Notes: generated by a model from the letters alone, not told the origin. A DNA stretch of 64,000 bases from Pseudomonas coleopterorum (GCF_900105555.1 NZ_FNTZ01000001.1:2790001-2854000); one strand, 5' to 3'; positions 36,538-45,941 are shown, counted from the first letter of the stretch. Translations and numbers: made by a program.

Positions 36538-36946
36538 CGGCGCGCGGCACGGTGCCGAGGGCTTTCTCGACACCGTCGAGCAACTGACCGAGCGTCCATG
36601 GCTTGCGCACAAAGCTCACCGGGATGGTGACGCCGGAGCTTTCGGGCGTTTCATGGCCCGACATGATCATGATCGGAATTTCCGGCCAGGTCTGCGCCGA
36701 GTAGTTCGCCAGCCCTGCGCCGTTCATGCTGCCGGGCATCAGGATATCCGTCAGCAACAGACCGACTTCGTTGGAACGTTTGTTCAGAAACTCGAGCGCA
36801 TGGTCCGCAGATTCGACACCCTCGGTCTTCCAACCTTCCTCGCCCAGCAGTTCGCAGACGAACTCGCGAATCAGCGCTTCGTCTTCGACCACCAGAACCA
36901 GGTTCGCTCCCTTGGAAGCACTGTCGATGCGCGGCGAATCAGTCAT
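36530..36946 (-). CDS. stand-alone receiver (CheY-like) response regulator
   Basis: The 138-residue protein is almost entirely a receiver domain: acidic pair VVEDEALIRE, phosphoacceptor Asp in LLLTDILMPGSMNG, Ser/Thr switch in IMSGHE and Lys in FVRKPW. The text is of the FixJ/hybrid-kinase receiver type (MNGAGLA resembles receivers attached to histidine kinases). There is no output domain, so it may relay phosphate or bind a partner. I use the ATG at 36946 (AGGA 7-8 bases upstream) rather than an in-frame TTG at 36952. Confidence 0.9.
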   Translation of the reverse strand: MTDSPRIDSASKGANLVLVVEDEALIREFVCELLGEEGWKTEGVESADHALEFLNKRSNEVGLLLTDILMPGSMNGAGLANYSAQTWPEIPIMIMSGHETPESSGVTIPVSFVRKPWTLGQLLDGVEKALGTVPRAVS

Positions 36947-37109
36947 TGCCAAATCCTTCTGTGTACTTGAATTGATTGAGGAAAGTTACCGCCGCGATGG
37001 CGACTCCCACACTCAGGTTAGGAGAGCGGAAAAGCTTGTGAATTCCATTTGTCGAGGTTGCGCCGACGAACGGTAATCGGGCGAGGCAGCGTTGCGGGGT
37101 CAGCGTGGA

Positions 37110-38902
37110 TCAGGCCTGCTCATCCAGGATGATGCCGCTCTCGATCCGGGCCTGCTCAGCAGCGTGTTCCAGGCCTTCTGCGCTTGATGCATGGAGGAGG
37201 TAAAGTACGTCGCCCTGGGCCACCTGGGTGCCCAGATTGACCTTCAGATCCATACCTGCAGCCTTGTCACCAGGTGCCCCTGCACAGCGGGCGAGTTCCG
37301 CCAGTCGCCAGCCATCGAGCCGTGCCACCCGACCCGCGCAAGGGGCGCACACGGCCCAGGTCGACGGGCTGGGCATGACTGGCACCCTGCGTCCCTGAAC
37401 CTCGATGATGCGTTCAAAAGCCGCCAGGGCCTGGCCACCGTCCAGCAGGTACTCGGCACGTTCGCGCCCGGCTTCGACACTGCCGATGCGCGGGTCCCAG
37501 GCCAGGATGCGTGCGGCAAACGACAGCGCCTTCTCGCGCAGGTCGGCAGGCGCTTGCGGGGCGCCTTCGAGCACCCAGCGTACGTCGCGCACTTCCAGGG
37601 CCGGGCCGATGCCGCGCCCGACCGGTCGCGAGCCGTCGGTGGCAACGGCCGCGACGGTAAGGCCCAACAGAGCGCCAACTTCCTCGAACAGTTTGCCCAG
37701 TGTGTGCGCCTGCTCTGCGGTCGCCAATTTGGTCCGCGGCCCGAATGGCAGATCGACGATGACGTGGGTCGAGCCGGCGGTGAGCTTCTTCGAGAGGATG
37801 GACGCCACTGCCCAGCGCGTGGAGTCGATACCGAGCGGTCGGGTGATGGCGTTCATCACCTCGTCCAGATGGGAGTGGTTGAGGCGGCCATTCCAGGCGA
37901 TGCAGGCGCCCGTCTGGGCAATGCAGTGCTGCACCTCTTCAGGCGTCAGTTCCACCTCGGCCAGCACCTCCATGGCATCGGCGGTGCCGGCCGCTGAGGT
38001 GATCGCCCGGGACGAGGTCTTGGGCATGAGCAGACCTTGCGCCGCGACGATCGGCACCACGATCAAGGTGATCCGGCTGCCAGGCACGCCCCCCATCGAA
38101 TGCTTGTCGACCACAATCGGTCGATCCCAGCGCATGATCGGGGAAAACCGCGTCCGCACGCGCGCCAGCGCCACCACCTCGGCATCCGACAAATGCTGGC
38201 TGGCACTCACCAGAAACGCGCGGATCTCGCTGTCGACGTACTTGCCGGCAATGATGTCGCGTAGCACCTGCTCGTACTGCGCCTCGTCCAGTTCATGCCC
38301 CTGCAGTTTGCGCAGCAGCAGCGGATGACTGCCCGGCAGCGGCGCGTGGCGCTGGGCAACGGTTTCGACCGCATCGACGAAGCGACCGATGCCCTCGGCC
38401 AGGGTGGCGTCATTGTTGACGCGCAGGGTTTCGATGTCGGCAGGCAGCGCGTCGACCTGACGTAGCACGCGGGCACTGGCCTGCTCGGCGGTCTCCCGAC
38501 CACGCCCCAGAATGCGCGCAGCCAGGACCTCTGGCGAAGCGGTGATTTCAATCACCACCAGATGCGGCACACGGGTGGCCGCCTCCCGAATCATCTTGCG
38601 CGAGCCATTGGCGATGACGTGCCGGCCCTCCTCCAGCACCTGCAACAGTTCGGCGGACAAGCCATAACTCAAGCCGTGAGCATGCCAGCTGAGCAGGAAC
38701 GCCCCTGCCGCGACGCTGGCCTGAAACTGTTCGGGGTCACGCCCGCGTGGTCTTCTCCTGGAGCGCCGCTGGGGCGGGTGATGGTGCGACGGGCAAACAG
38801 GTAGCGGCCGGAAGTGCCCAGGTAGGCGCGCGCGCCTTCGATGAGCGAATCCTTGCCCGCCCCGCTCGGCCCGACCACAAAGAAGAAAATACCCTGCGCC
38901 AT
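37110..38902 (-). pseudogene. PhnN-like kinase fused to AMP/thymidine phosphorylase-like enzyme, frameshifted
   Basis: The minus strand begins [27 protein letters not shown], the P-loop start of PhnN (ribose 1,5-bisphosphokinase). After about 56 codons the reading frame changes at a run of four G (38733-38736, CCCC on the coding strand); one more base would join it to [23 protein letters not shown], which is normal PhnN sequence. Without a stop the kinase part then runs into an AMP-phosphorylase/thymidine-phosphorylase-type enzyme (VDKHSMGGVPG, MPKTSSRAITSAAGTADAMEVLA, GRGIGPALEVRDV, GDKAAGMDLKVNLG). AMP phosphorylase makes ribose 1,5-bisphosphate, the PhnN substrate, so the fusion is coherent. 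The shift is a real mutation or a sequencing error. No start codon lies at the domain junction. Confidence 0.8.
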
Positions 38903-39247
38903 GAATATGCTCCGCCTTGCCCGGGCCGATGCCGACCGGCGTCTCGCCGGATCGAGCGTGTGAATGAACGCGACACGGTGCGCCCCCCGCACACCGAAGC
39001 CGGCAGTCTACGCCATTATTCGCACGCCAGTGCTGGCCCCCATGCTGCATGGATCGAGCGCAGCGATTATCATCCCCGCGCCTGCATCCCATGGGACGCG
39101 TTCATCTGCGTAGAAGCGGTCATCGGCCGCGAAACCGGCGCCGCAGTGCTTCAGGCAAACCGCAGTGCAGGTTTCGCGACCACGGATCGCGCCCACGGGG
39201 TTCGTGGCAGATCATCAACCCATCTTCAACGCTCCAGGAGTTCATGC
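38903..39247. other. 345-base divergent gap, no gene seen
   Basis: Between the kinase/phosphorylase gene and the MFS gene I see no credible frame. It contains an inverted repeat, CGCGAAACC near 39128 and GGTTTCGCG near 39172, with a CCGCAGTGC direct repeat between the arms. It probably holds the two divergent promoters. Confidence 0.45.
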
Positions 39248-40543
39248 ATGTCGCCCACTTCCGGCCTGACCGAGCACGCCAGCGCTGGCACGTATCGCAA
39301 GATCGTCTGGCGGTTGATTCCGTTTCTGTGCTTCTGCTACCTGGCGTCTTACCTGGATCGCATCAACGTCGGCTTCGCCAAACTGCAGATGCTCGACACC
39401 CTGCACATGAGTGAAACCGCCTACGGTCTGGGCGCCGGGTTGTTCTTCGTCGGTTACATCCTGTTCGAGGTGCCCAGCAACCTGGTGTTGCAGAAGGTCG
39501 GCGCACGCTTGTGGATCGCTCGCATCATGATCAGCTGGGGCGTGCTCTCCGGGTTGACCATGTTCGTCACCACCGAGTGGCACTTCTACCTGCTGCGCTT
39601 CTTGCTCGGCGCAGCCGAGGCCGGGTTTCTGCCAGGGGTGCTGTTCTACCTGAGCCAGTGGTTTCCGTCGTACCGACGCAGCCGCATCATTGCCCTGTTC
39701 ATGATCGGCCTGCCGCTGTCGAGTCTGATCGGCGGACCGCTGTCGGGCTGGATCATGGGCAATTTCGACGGTGTCAGCGGCCTGCACAACTGGCAGTGGC
39801 TGTTCCTCCTCGAAGCCATACCGACCGTGGTGCTGGGCGCGTTGTGTCTGGCCATCCTGCCCAATGGCATTGCCGATGCCCGCTGGCTCACCGAGCGCGA
39901 GAAAACCGAACTGCAAACCGTGCTGGCTCGGGACGAGAGCGAGAACCGGGGCGGCCACTCGTTTCGTGCCGGCTTTTTCGACATCAAGGTATGGATGCTG
40001 GGCGGCATCGATTTCTCGATTCTGTTGAGTGCCTATGCCATGGGGTTCTGGCTGCCCACCTTCATCCGCAACGCCGGGGTCGGCAACCCCGGCGACATCG
40101 GCCTGCTGGTGGCCATACCCAGCCTCGCCGGACTGATCGGGATGCTGGCCATCGGCGCCAGTTCCGACAAGCACCGCGAGCGGCGCTGGCACATCATCGT
40201 GCCATTCATCGTCGGCGCGGCGGCCATGTTCCTCAGCACCTTCTTCACCCAGAACGTGGCGGTCACCGTGTTGCTGTTCTCGGTGGCTTCGTTGGCTATC
40301 ATCGGTGCGGTGCCGGTGTTCTTCAGTCTTCCGGCGACCTTTCTCAAAGGGACTGCGGCGGCCACTGGTTTTGCCCTGGCCTGTTCGCTGGCCAACATCG
40401 CCGGGCTGGTCAGCAATTCCCTGATGGGCGTGGTCATGGACCGCTTCCACAGCCCGCAGATCGCCCTGTGGATTTTTGCCGCCTGCCTGCTGCTCAGTTG
40501 CCTGCTGGTACTAGCGTTGCCAGCCAGGACGGTCAATCGGTGA
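39248..40543 (+). CDS. MFS transporter, anion:cation symporter (phthalate permease-like) group
   Basis: The 431-residue protein has 12 hydrophobic segments and the ACS-family text IPFLCFCYLASYLDRINVGFAKLQM, GYILFEVPSNLVLQKVGARLWIARIMISWG and LRFLLGAAEAGFLPGVLFYLSQWFP. Members import organic anions such as tartrate, phthalate, glucarate or 4-hydroxyphenylacetate; no catabolic gene nearby shows which. The ATG at 39248 has AGGAG about 8 bases upstream. A much longer frame reaching back to 38747 is antisense overlap with the kinase gene and is rejected. Confidence 0.9.
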   Translation: MSPTSGLTEHASAGTYRKIVWRLIPFLCFCYLASYLDRINVGFAKLQMLDTLHMSETAYGLGAGLFFVGYILFEVPSNLVLQKVGARLWIARIMISWGVLSGLTMFVTTEWHFYLLRFLLGAAEAGFLPGVLFYLSQWFPSYRRSRIIALFMIGLPLSSLIGGPLSGWIMGNFDGVSGLHNWQWLFLLEAIPTVVLGALCLAILPNGIADARWLTEREKTELQTVLARDESENRGGHSFRAGFFDIKVWMLGGIDFSILLSAYAMGFWLPTFIRNAGVGNPGDIGLLVAIPSLAGLIGMLAIGASSDKHRERRWHIIVPFIVGAAAMFLSTFFTQNVAVTVLLFSVASLAIIGAVPVFFSLPATFLKGTAAATGFALACSLANIAGLVSNSLMGVVMDRFHSPQIALWIFAACLLLSCLLVLALPARTVNR

Positions 40544-40674
40544 GCGGCCTGGGTCGTGGCGCGTCCCGGCAATCTAAGCTCAGACCCAAAAGGTATTTAT
40601 AGTTGGTTTTTTAGATCATTTAGCATTGGGATCCGGCGTGCCAGCCGGCTCTCCCTTGTCGAGGAATGATCTTC

Positions 40675-41652
40675 ATGACCCTGTTTTCCCGCCTGTCCAA
40701 ACCGCTGCTGGCCGCCACCGTGCTGCTTGCCAGCTTCGCCAGCGTCGCCCAGGCAGCTACCCCTGCCGAGGTTCGCCTGGACTATGCCTACTACTCGCCC
40801 ACCAGTCTGGTCCTGCGCCATTTCGGCTGGCTGGAAAAAGCCCTGCCCGGCACCAAGGTCGACTGGGTGCTCAGCCAGGGCAGCAACCGCTCGCTGGAAT
40901 ACCTCAACGGCGGCAGCATCGACTTCGCTTCCACGGCCGGCCTTGCAGCGGTGCTGAGCCGCGCCAATGGCAGCCCGATCAAGACCGTGTACATCGCCAG
41001 CCGCCCGGAATGGACCGCCCTGGCGGTGCGCAAGGATTCGCCGATCCAGACCGTTGCCGACCTCAAAGGCAAGAAGATCGCCGCCACCAAAGGCACCGAC
41101 CCTTTCCTGTTCACCCTGCGCAGCCTGCAACAGGCTGGGCTGAGCAAGGATGATGTGGAGCTGGTTCACCTGCAGCACGCCGACGGTCGCACCGCGTTGG
41201 AAAGAGGCGACGTGGATGCCTGGGCCGGCCTCGATCCGCTACTGGCAGCCAGTCAGCTGCAAGCCGGCTCGAAGTTGCTGTACCGCAACATCGAATTCAA
41301 CAGCTATGGGGTGATCAGCGTCACGGAAAAATTCGCAGCCGAACATGCCGACACCGTCGCGCAGGTCATCAAGGCCTACGAGCAGGCCCGTAGCTGGGCG
41401 CGAGAACACCCGGACGATCTGGCGGCGCTGTTGGCCAAGGAATCGGGGCTGCCCCTGGATGTGGCCAAGCTGCAGCTCTCGCGGACCGACTTCAGCGACT
41501 CGCAGCCAGGCGCCAAGCAGATTCAGGCGCTCAAGGCCGCTGCGCCGATCCTCACCGCCGAAGGCCTGGTGCGCAAAGGCGTGGACGTCAACGACGTGGT
41601 CGATCAGTTGATCGAGCCACGCTTCGGCGCACAAGTCATCGGGAAGCAGTGA
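40675..41652 (+). CDS. ABC transporter substrate-binding protein, aliphatic sulfonate type
   Basis: The 325-residue protein has a Sec signal peptide (cleavage after AQA, about residue 24) and an SsuA/THI5-like NMT1 fold: VRLDYAYYSPTSLVLRHFGWLEKAL, the WVLSQGSNRSLEYLNGGSIDFASTAG stretch and LKGKKIAATKGTDPFLF. Such proteins bind sulfonates, taurine or similar. The ATG at 40675 is preferred to 40666 because GAGGA would touch the earlier ATG. An AT-rich stretch (40590-40625) upstream may hold a CysB-type promoter; that is inference. The permease follows 4 bases after the stop. Confidence 0.88.
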   Translation: MTLFSRLSKPLLAATVLLASFASVAQAATPAEVRLDYAYYSPTSLVLRHFGWLEKALPGTKVDWVLSQGSNRSLEYLNGGSIDFASTAGLAAVLSRANGSPIKTVYIASRPEWTALAVRKDSPIQTVADLKGKKIAATKGTDPFLFTLRSLQQAGLSKDDVELVHLQHADGRTALERGDVDAWAGLDPLLAASQLQAGSKLLYRNIEFNSYGVISVTEKFAAEHADTVAQVIKAYEQARSWAREHPDDLAALLAKESGLPLDVAKLQLSRTDFSDSQPGAKQIQALKAAAPILTAEGLVRKGVDVNDVVDQLIEPRFGAQVIGKQ

Positions 41653-41656
41653 CTTC

Positions 41657-42493
41657 ATGAGCGCGTCGGAAAACACCCTACCCAAGGCAGCGCCGGCTCC
41701 ACGGCGCGCTTCACCCGCCTGGCGGCGCGGGGCCAAGGGCTGGTTGCTGCCGTGTCTGATCGTGATCGTGCTGGAGATCGTGGTGCGGGTCGGCTGGATC
41801 CCGGCCTACCAGATGCCGGCGCCGAGCGATGTCGCGCTGACGCTGGTCGAGCTGGCGCAAGGCGCGCTGGGCAAGCACGTGCTGGCCAGCGTCGGTCGCG
41901 TGCTGGCCGGCTTCGTCATCGGTGCGTCCCTGGCCCTGGTATTTGCCGCCTGGGTCGGCCTGAGCCGGGAAGCCGAGGCCTACCTGGAACCCACCTTCGC
42001 CGGCCTGCGCGCCATACCCAGCCTGGCCTGGGTGCCGTTGCTGCTGCTGTGGCTGGGCATCGACGAGACGTCCAAGGTCGTGTTGATCGCCATTGGTGCG
42101 TTCTTTCCGGTGTACGTCAACGGCGTGGCCGCGATTCGCAACATTGACCGCAAGCTGGTGGAGGTCGGGCAGATGTATGGCTTCAGCGCCCGTCGGCTGA
42201 CCCTGCGCATTCTGCTGCCGGCCGCCATGCCGGGCCTGTTCACCGGCTTGCGCAGCGGCCTGAGCATGGCCTGGATGTTTCTGGTCGCCGCCGAATTGAT
42301 TGCCGCCACCAAAGGCCTGGGATACCTGCTCAGCGACGGCCGCGAAACCTCGCGGCCCGACATCGTGCTGGCGGCGATCCTGGCCCTGGCGGTGCTGGGC
42401 AAGCTCAGTGACGGCGTGCTTGCGGCCATCGAGCGGCGTTGCGTCAGTTGGCGCGACACCTTCACCGGCGAAGCCACGGGGAGCCGATCATGA
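41657..42493 (+). CDS. ABC transporter permease, sulfonate/taurine type
   Basis: The 278-residue protein has about six membrane segments and the BPD_transp_1 EAA loop near EVGQMYGFSARRLTLRILLPAAMPGLFTGLRSGLSMAWMF. The N-terminus (about 40 residues) is cytoplasmic and basic. It belongs to the SsuC/TauC family. It lies between the binding protein and the ATPase, overlapping the latter by 4 bases (ATGA). Confidence 0.9.
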   Translation: MSASENTLPKAAPAPRRASPAWRRGAKGWLLPCLIVIVLEIVVRVGWIPAYQMPAPSDVALTLVELAQGALGKHVLASVGRVLAGFVIGASLALVFAAWVGLSREAEAYLEPTFAGLRAIPSLAWVPLLLLWLGIDETSKVVLIAIGAFFPVYVNGVAAIRNIDRKLVEVGQMYGFSARRLTLRILLPAAMPGLFTGLRSGLSMAWMFLVAAELIAATKGLGYLLSDGRETSRPDIVLAAILALAVLGKLSDGVLAAIERRCVSWRDTFTGEATGSRS

Positions 42494-43203
42494 GCGGTGC
42501 CTTGCTGAGCATTCACGTCCGGCGCAAGACGTTCGGCGAAACCCTGGTGCTCAAGGACGTGGAGTTGCAATTGCAACCCGGCGAGGTCGTCAGCCTGCTG
42601 GGTCCCAGCGGATGCGGCAAAAGCACCCTGCTGCGCATCGCTGCGGGTCTGGATCGGGACTACAGCGGCGAGCTGAGCAGCGCAGGCGAGTCGGTGGCAT
42701 TCGTTTTCCAGGAGCCGCGGCTGATGCCTTGGTTGAGCGTGGCGCGCAACATCGGCTTTCACGATGACGGTCACTATGACCAGGCCTGGGTACGGCAGCT
42801 GATCGAGGAAGTGGGCCTGAGCGGATTTGCCGAGGCGCTGCCCAAGGCATTGTCCGGCGGCATGGCGCAGCGGGTCGCAATTGCGCGGGGGCTTTATTCC
42901 AGGCCAAAGGTGCTGCTGCTGGACGAGCCGTTCAGTGCAGTGGATGCGTTTACCCGGATGAAGCTGCAGGATTTATTGCTGGATCTGGCAAGGCGGCATG
43001 ACATTGCGCTGCTGTTGGTGACTCATGATGTGGACGAGGCGCTATACCTGAGTGACCGGGTGTTGGTGATGGGGCATCGGGCCAGTGGCATCGGCGGTGG
43101 GATTGATGTGGATCTGGTGCAGCCGAGGGATCGGCGGGATCCGGTGTTGGCCGAGCTGAGAATACAGGCCCTGACTCAGCTGAAGTCAGCGCATGTGGTT
43201 TGA
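42490..43203 (+). CDS. ABC transporter ATP-binding protein, sulfonate/taurine type
   Basis: The 237-residue ATPase has Walker A GPSGCGKST, Q-loop FVFQEPRLMPW, signature LSGGMAQRVAIARGL, Walker B VLLLDEPFSAVD and the H-loop VTHDVDEA. It is SsuB/TauB-like and completes the importer with the two genes before it. No desulfonating oxygenase (SsuD, TauD) is nearby, so the substrate is unconfirmed. A REP pair, a typical operon end, follows 21 bases after the stop. Confidence 0.92.
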   Translation: MSGALLSIHVRRKTFGETLVLKDVELQLQPGEVVSLLGPSGCGKSTLLRIAAGLDRDYSGELSSAGESVAFVFQEPRLMPWLSVARNIGFHDDGHYDQAWVRQLIEEVGLSGFAEALPKALSGGMAQRVAIARGLYSRPKVLLLDEPFSAVDAFTRMKLQDLLLDLARRHDIALLLVTHDVDEALYLSDRVLVMGHRASGIGGGIDVDLVQPRDRRDPVLAELRIQALTQLKSAHVV

Positions 43204-43224
43204 TCTTTGTGTATGGCTTGAGTG

Positions 43225-43322
43225 CCTCTTCGCGGGCAGAGCCCGCTCCCACAGGGTATCCCAACACACACGGGATCCTTGTGGGATCGGGGCGGGCAGC
43301 GAGCCCTCTGCCCGCGAAGAGG
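43225..43322. repeat. inverted REP pair (BIME-like)
   Basis: CCTCTTCGCGGGCAGAG at 43225-43241 reappears as its exact complement at 43306-43322. The first arm continues CCCGCTCCCACAGG, the classical P. putida-type REP sequence. The pair lies between the convergent ABC ATPase and SDR genes and can fold into a long hairpin that may protect or end transcripts. Confidence 0.85.
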
Positions 43323-43362
43323 CCCGAGCAGACAAAACTAAGCCTGCCACCCGAGCGCAGCC

Positions 43363-44220
43363 CTACAAAATAGGCTTGCCGCCAGTCACCGCATAGCGCG
43401 ACCCGGAGATGTAGCTGCTCTCATCCGACCCCAGCAGCACATAGATCGGCGAGACCTCGACCGGCTGGCCCGGACGACCCAGTGGTGTCTCCTCGCCAAA
43501 GGTCTTCACCGCTTCCGGCGGCATGGTCGCCGGGATCAGCGGCGTCCAGATCGGGCCCGGTGCCACGCTGTTCACGCGAATGTTTTTCTTGCCCAGCAAC
43601 TGCGCCAGCCCGGCGGTGAAGTTGGCGATCGCGCCCTTGGTGGTTGCATAGGGCAGCAAGGTCGGCTTGGGCATGTCCGAGTTGACCGAGCTGGTGTTGA
43701 TGATCGAACCGCCCGACGGCATGTGAGGTACGGCAGCCTTGCAGATGCGAAACATCGCCGTGATGTTGATATCGAAGGTGCGCAACCACTCCTCGTCCGG
43801 AATCTCGTCCAGCGATTCGTGGCTCATCTGGAACGCGGCATTGTTGACCAGCACGTCGATGCGACCGAAACGCTCGACCGTCTTCTCGACGATCGCCAGA
43901 CACTGTTCCCGCTCGGCCAGGTCGCCCGGCAACAGCAGGCACTGTCGTCCGGCTTCCTCGACGTAGCGAGCCGTGTCCTTGGCGTCCTCGTGCTCGTCGA
44001 GGTAGGAGATCACCACGTCGGCGCCTTCACGGGCATAGGCAATGGCCACGGCGCGACCGATACCGCTGTCACCGCCGGTGATCAGGGCGACCTTGTTGGC
44101 CATCCGGCCCGAGCCCTTGTAGCTGGTTTCGCCACAGTCGGGCAGCGGATTCATCTTCGACTGCGTGCCCGGCACCGCTTGCTGCTGCGGCTCGAACGGC
44201 GGAGTTGGATAGTTGGCCAT
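43363..44220 (-). CDS. SDR family oxidoreductase (YghA/YhdF-like)
   Basis: The 285-residue protein has the NAD(P)-binding TGGDSGIGRAVAIAYAREGADV, NNAAF, catalytic Ser in NTSSVNS and YATTKGA (Tyr and Lys). The 45-residue N-terminal extension (PPFEPQQQAVPGTQSKMNP, CGETSYKGSG) is typical of the YghA/YhdF subgroup, often called general-stress or glucose-dehydrogenase-like SDRs. The ATG at 44220 has GAGG 5 bases upstream. The substrate is unknown. Confidence 0.9.
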   Translation of the reverse strand: MANYPTPPFEPQQQAVPGTQSKMNPLPDCGETSYKGSGRMANKVALITGGDSGIGRAVAIAYAREGADVVISYLDEHEDAKDTARYVEEAGRQCLLLPGDLAEREQCLAIVEKTVERFGRIDVLVNNAAFQMSHESLDEIPDEEWLRTFDINITAMFRICKAAVPHMPSGGSIINTSSVNSDMPKPTLLPYATTKGAIANFTAGLAQLLGKKNIRVNSVAPGPIWTPLIPATMPPEAVKTFGEETPLGRPGQPVEVSPIYVLLGSDESSYISGSRYAVTGGKPIL

Positions 44221-44445
44221 GTGTACCTCGAAAGTTGACGGAAAACCTTGGCCGATTCGACAGAGGCAGTACCTCGTTGCCGAAACGACACAGTGTGCAA
44301 AGTCGACTTCCCTGCCGGCGCAAAAGTTTGATTTTTCGCCCAACCGATTCACCGTGCCCCGTGCAGACGCAAGGAATCTCTCGCGCCACGTCGAGTCACA
44401 ACCCTGTAACCGATGCATTTTCATTCAGCAGCCAGAGAGGCATTC

Positions 44446-44724
44446 ATGAGCAACGTCGAACTCGAGCACGAAGTACTCACCCGTTTGCTGCACGCGCATC
44501 CCCATGGCCTGGGCAAGGAAATCCTCGACAACTATCGCGGTGAAAAGGCCGTCGCGGGGATGATCAAGACGCTGCAGGAAAGAGGTCTGATCCAGGGCAA
44601 GCCGGTAACGGTCGAGGACCATGAACCGGCGCTGGAATACCCGATCAAGCTCAGCAGCTCGGGTGTGGAAGCCGCGAAGAAACACGACGCCGAGAAAGGC
44701 AGCAATCCGCACGCCGCCTCGTAA
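44446..44724 (+). CDS. conserved small protein, unknown function
   Basis: The 92-residue protein (MSNVELEHEVLTRLLHAHPHGLGKEILDNYRGEKAVAGMIKTLQERGLI) looks like a small winged-helix: an N-terminal helix, a turn and the wing-like GLIQG...EYPIKLSSSGVEAAKKH. I recognise no named family. GAGG lies 6-7 bases before the ATG. It is divergent from the SDR gene and followed by a strong terminator. Confidence 0.75.
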   Translation: MSNVELEHEVLTRLLHAHPHGLGKEILDNYRGEKAVAGMIKTLQERGLIQGKPVTVEDHEPALEYPIKLSSSGVEAAKKHDAEKGSNPHAAS

Positions 44725-44739
44725 GAACGCGTCGTTGCG

Positions 44740-44769
44740 AAGGGCATCAAGTCAGCTTGATGCCCTTTT
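44740..44769. terminator. bidirectional rho-independent terminator
   Basis: AAGGGCATCAAG (44740-44751) and CTTGATGCCCTT (44756-44767) form a 12-bp perfect stem with a 4-base loop, followed by TTTT on the plus strand; the minus strand has a shorter T-run. It separates the 92-residue gene from the convergent crtE. Confidence 0.9.
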
Positions 44770-44811
44770 CATTTGTCATGTGGAAAAGCGACGCTGCCGA
44801 AAGGCGAACGC

Positions 44812-45717
44812 TCAGGCGCAGGTCGCGGCCTTGACGAAAATCAGCTGCAGAAAACGGCTGATATGATGATCCTGCGCATAGGCATCGGCCAGGCACGCGC
44901 GGGCCTTGTCCAGATGATCCTGCAGACGCCGCCTCACCTCATCTTCCCCGCACAGCGCCATGAAGGTCGACTTGCCGTCGTCCTTGCCCAGGTCTTTCGC
45001 CATGTCCGGGCTGCGATCATGCAGGTCGTCGTAGAGCTGGAACGCCTGCCCCAGCTCCAGGGCAAAACACTGCAGCACGGCTCGCGTGGGCGGTGGCGCA
45101 TCGCTGATCAGATAGGCCATGTCCATGATTGCGCTGAACAGCACGCCCGTTTTCAGATTGTTGGTGGCGGCGATCTCTTCGGCGGTTCGCGGATGCAGCC
45201 CGTCACGCAGATCCTGCAACTGACCACGGGCCAGGCCATGAGCACCGATGGCGTTGGCCAGGATCTCCACCAGTTGCGTGCGAATCAACGGTTTCAGCCC
45301 CTCGATCCCCGCTACCACCGCAAAGGCCCGTGACAACAGGGCCACGGCGGCGAGAATGGCGACGTCTTCACCAAAGGCCAGGTGCGTGGTGACGCGACCG
45401 CGTCGCAGCTTGGCGTCATCCATGCAGGGCATGTCATCGAGCACCAGGGACGCGGCGTGCACCATCTCCACGGCGCAGCCCAGGTCCAGCGCCGCCTGGT
45501 CGCTGGCGCCCAGCCCGTTCGAAGCCAGGATCAACAGGATCGGACGCATCCGCTTGCCTGGCGCCAGGGCACCGTCGCGCATCGCCGTGGCCACCAGATC
45601 GCGCTCGTTGCTCGCCACGGGCAGCAAGGCGTCCAGCCGCGCTTCGATGGTGCAGCGCAGCAAGGCCATGTGCTCGGTAAAACCAGTATCGCTGGTCGCG
45701 GGCGTATCAGCTGTCAT
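44812..45717 (-). CDS. crtE: geranylgeranyl diphosphate synthase
   Basis: CrtE extends farnesyl diphosphate to GGPP, the carotenoid precursor. The 301-residue prenyltransferase has the first Asp-rich motif LVLDDMPCMDD (DDxxxxD, the bacterial form), GKRMRPIL, and a second motif QLYDDLHD. ATG at 45717 has AGGGAA upstream; a 59-codon upstream extension is not homologous. In Pantoea crtE heads the crt operon; here it faces away from the others across a 224-base divergent region. Confidence 0.95.
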   Translation of the reverse strand: MTADTPATSDTGFTEHMALLRCTIEARLDALLPVASNERDLVATAMRDGALAPGKRMRPILLILASNGLGASDQAALDLGCAVEMVHAASLVLDDMPCMDDAKLRRGRVTTHLAFGEDVAILAAVALLSRAFAVVAGIEGLKPLIRTQLVEILANAIGAHGLARGQLQDLRDGLHPRTAEEIAATNNLKTGVLFSAIMDMAYLISDAPPPTRAVLQCFALELGQAFQLYDDLHDRSPDMAKDLGKDDGKSTFMALCGEDEVRRRLQDHLDKARACLADAYAQDHHISRFLQLIFVKAATCA

Positions 45718-45941
45718 CGTTCCCTCTATTCTTGTTTCGAGTCCTGCGGGGCAGCCGGGGACGAGATTTCGGCAGGGTTCGGCCCGGGCGGAAACGTTCG
45801 CAAACAAGGAACGACTGCTCACCGCCGGTGCCTGAGCCTGTGAAGATGGACATACGTTATGCGAATATGAGCGCGCCGTACAACTCTCTACCATGGACAG
45901 ACCGCAGGCAGCCGTAAATGATCCTGAGCAATGGAGCTGAC
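45718..45941. promoter_or_regulatory. divergent crtE/idi promoter region
   Basis: The 224 bases between the crtE and idi starts must hold the promoters of the whole pathway except crtZ. An AT-rich stretch at 45854-45874 carries an interrupted inverted repeat CATA...TATG around CGTTATGCGAA. I cannot assign it to a regulator such as a LitR/CarH-type photoreceptor; none is in the window. Confidence 0.5.

Noticed and set aside
38747..39247. N-terminal extension of the MFS transporter back to 38747
   Set aside because: The added region is antisense to the kinase gene, lacks homology, and a good ribosome site precedes the ATG at 39248.
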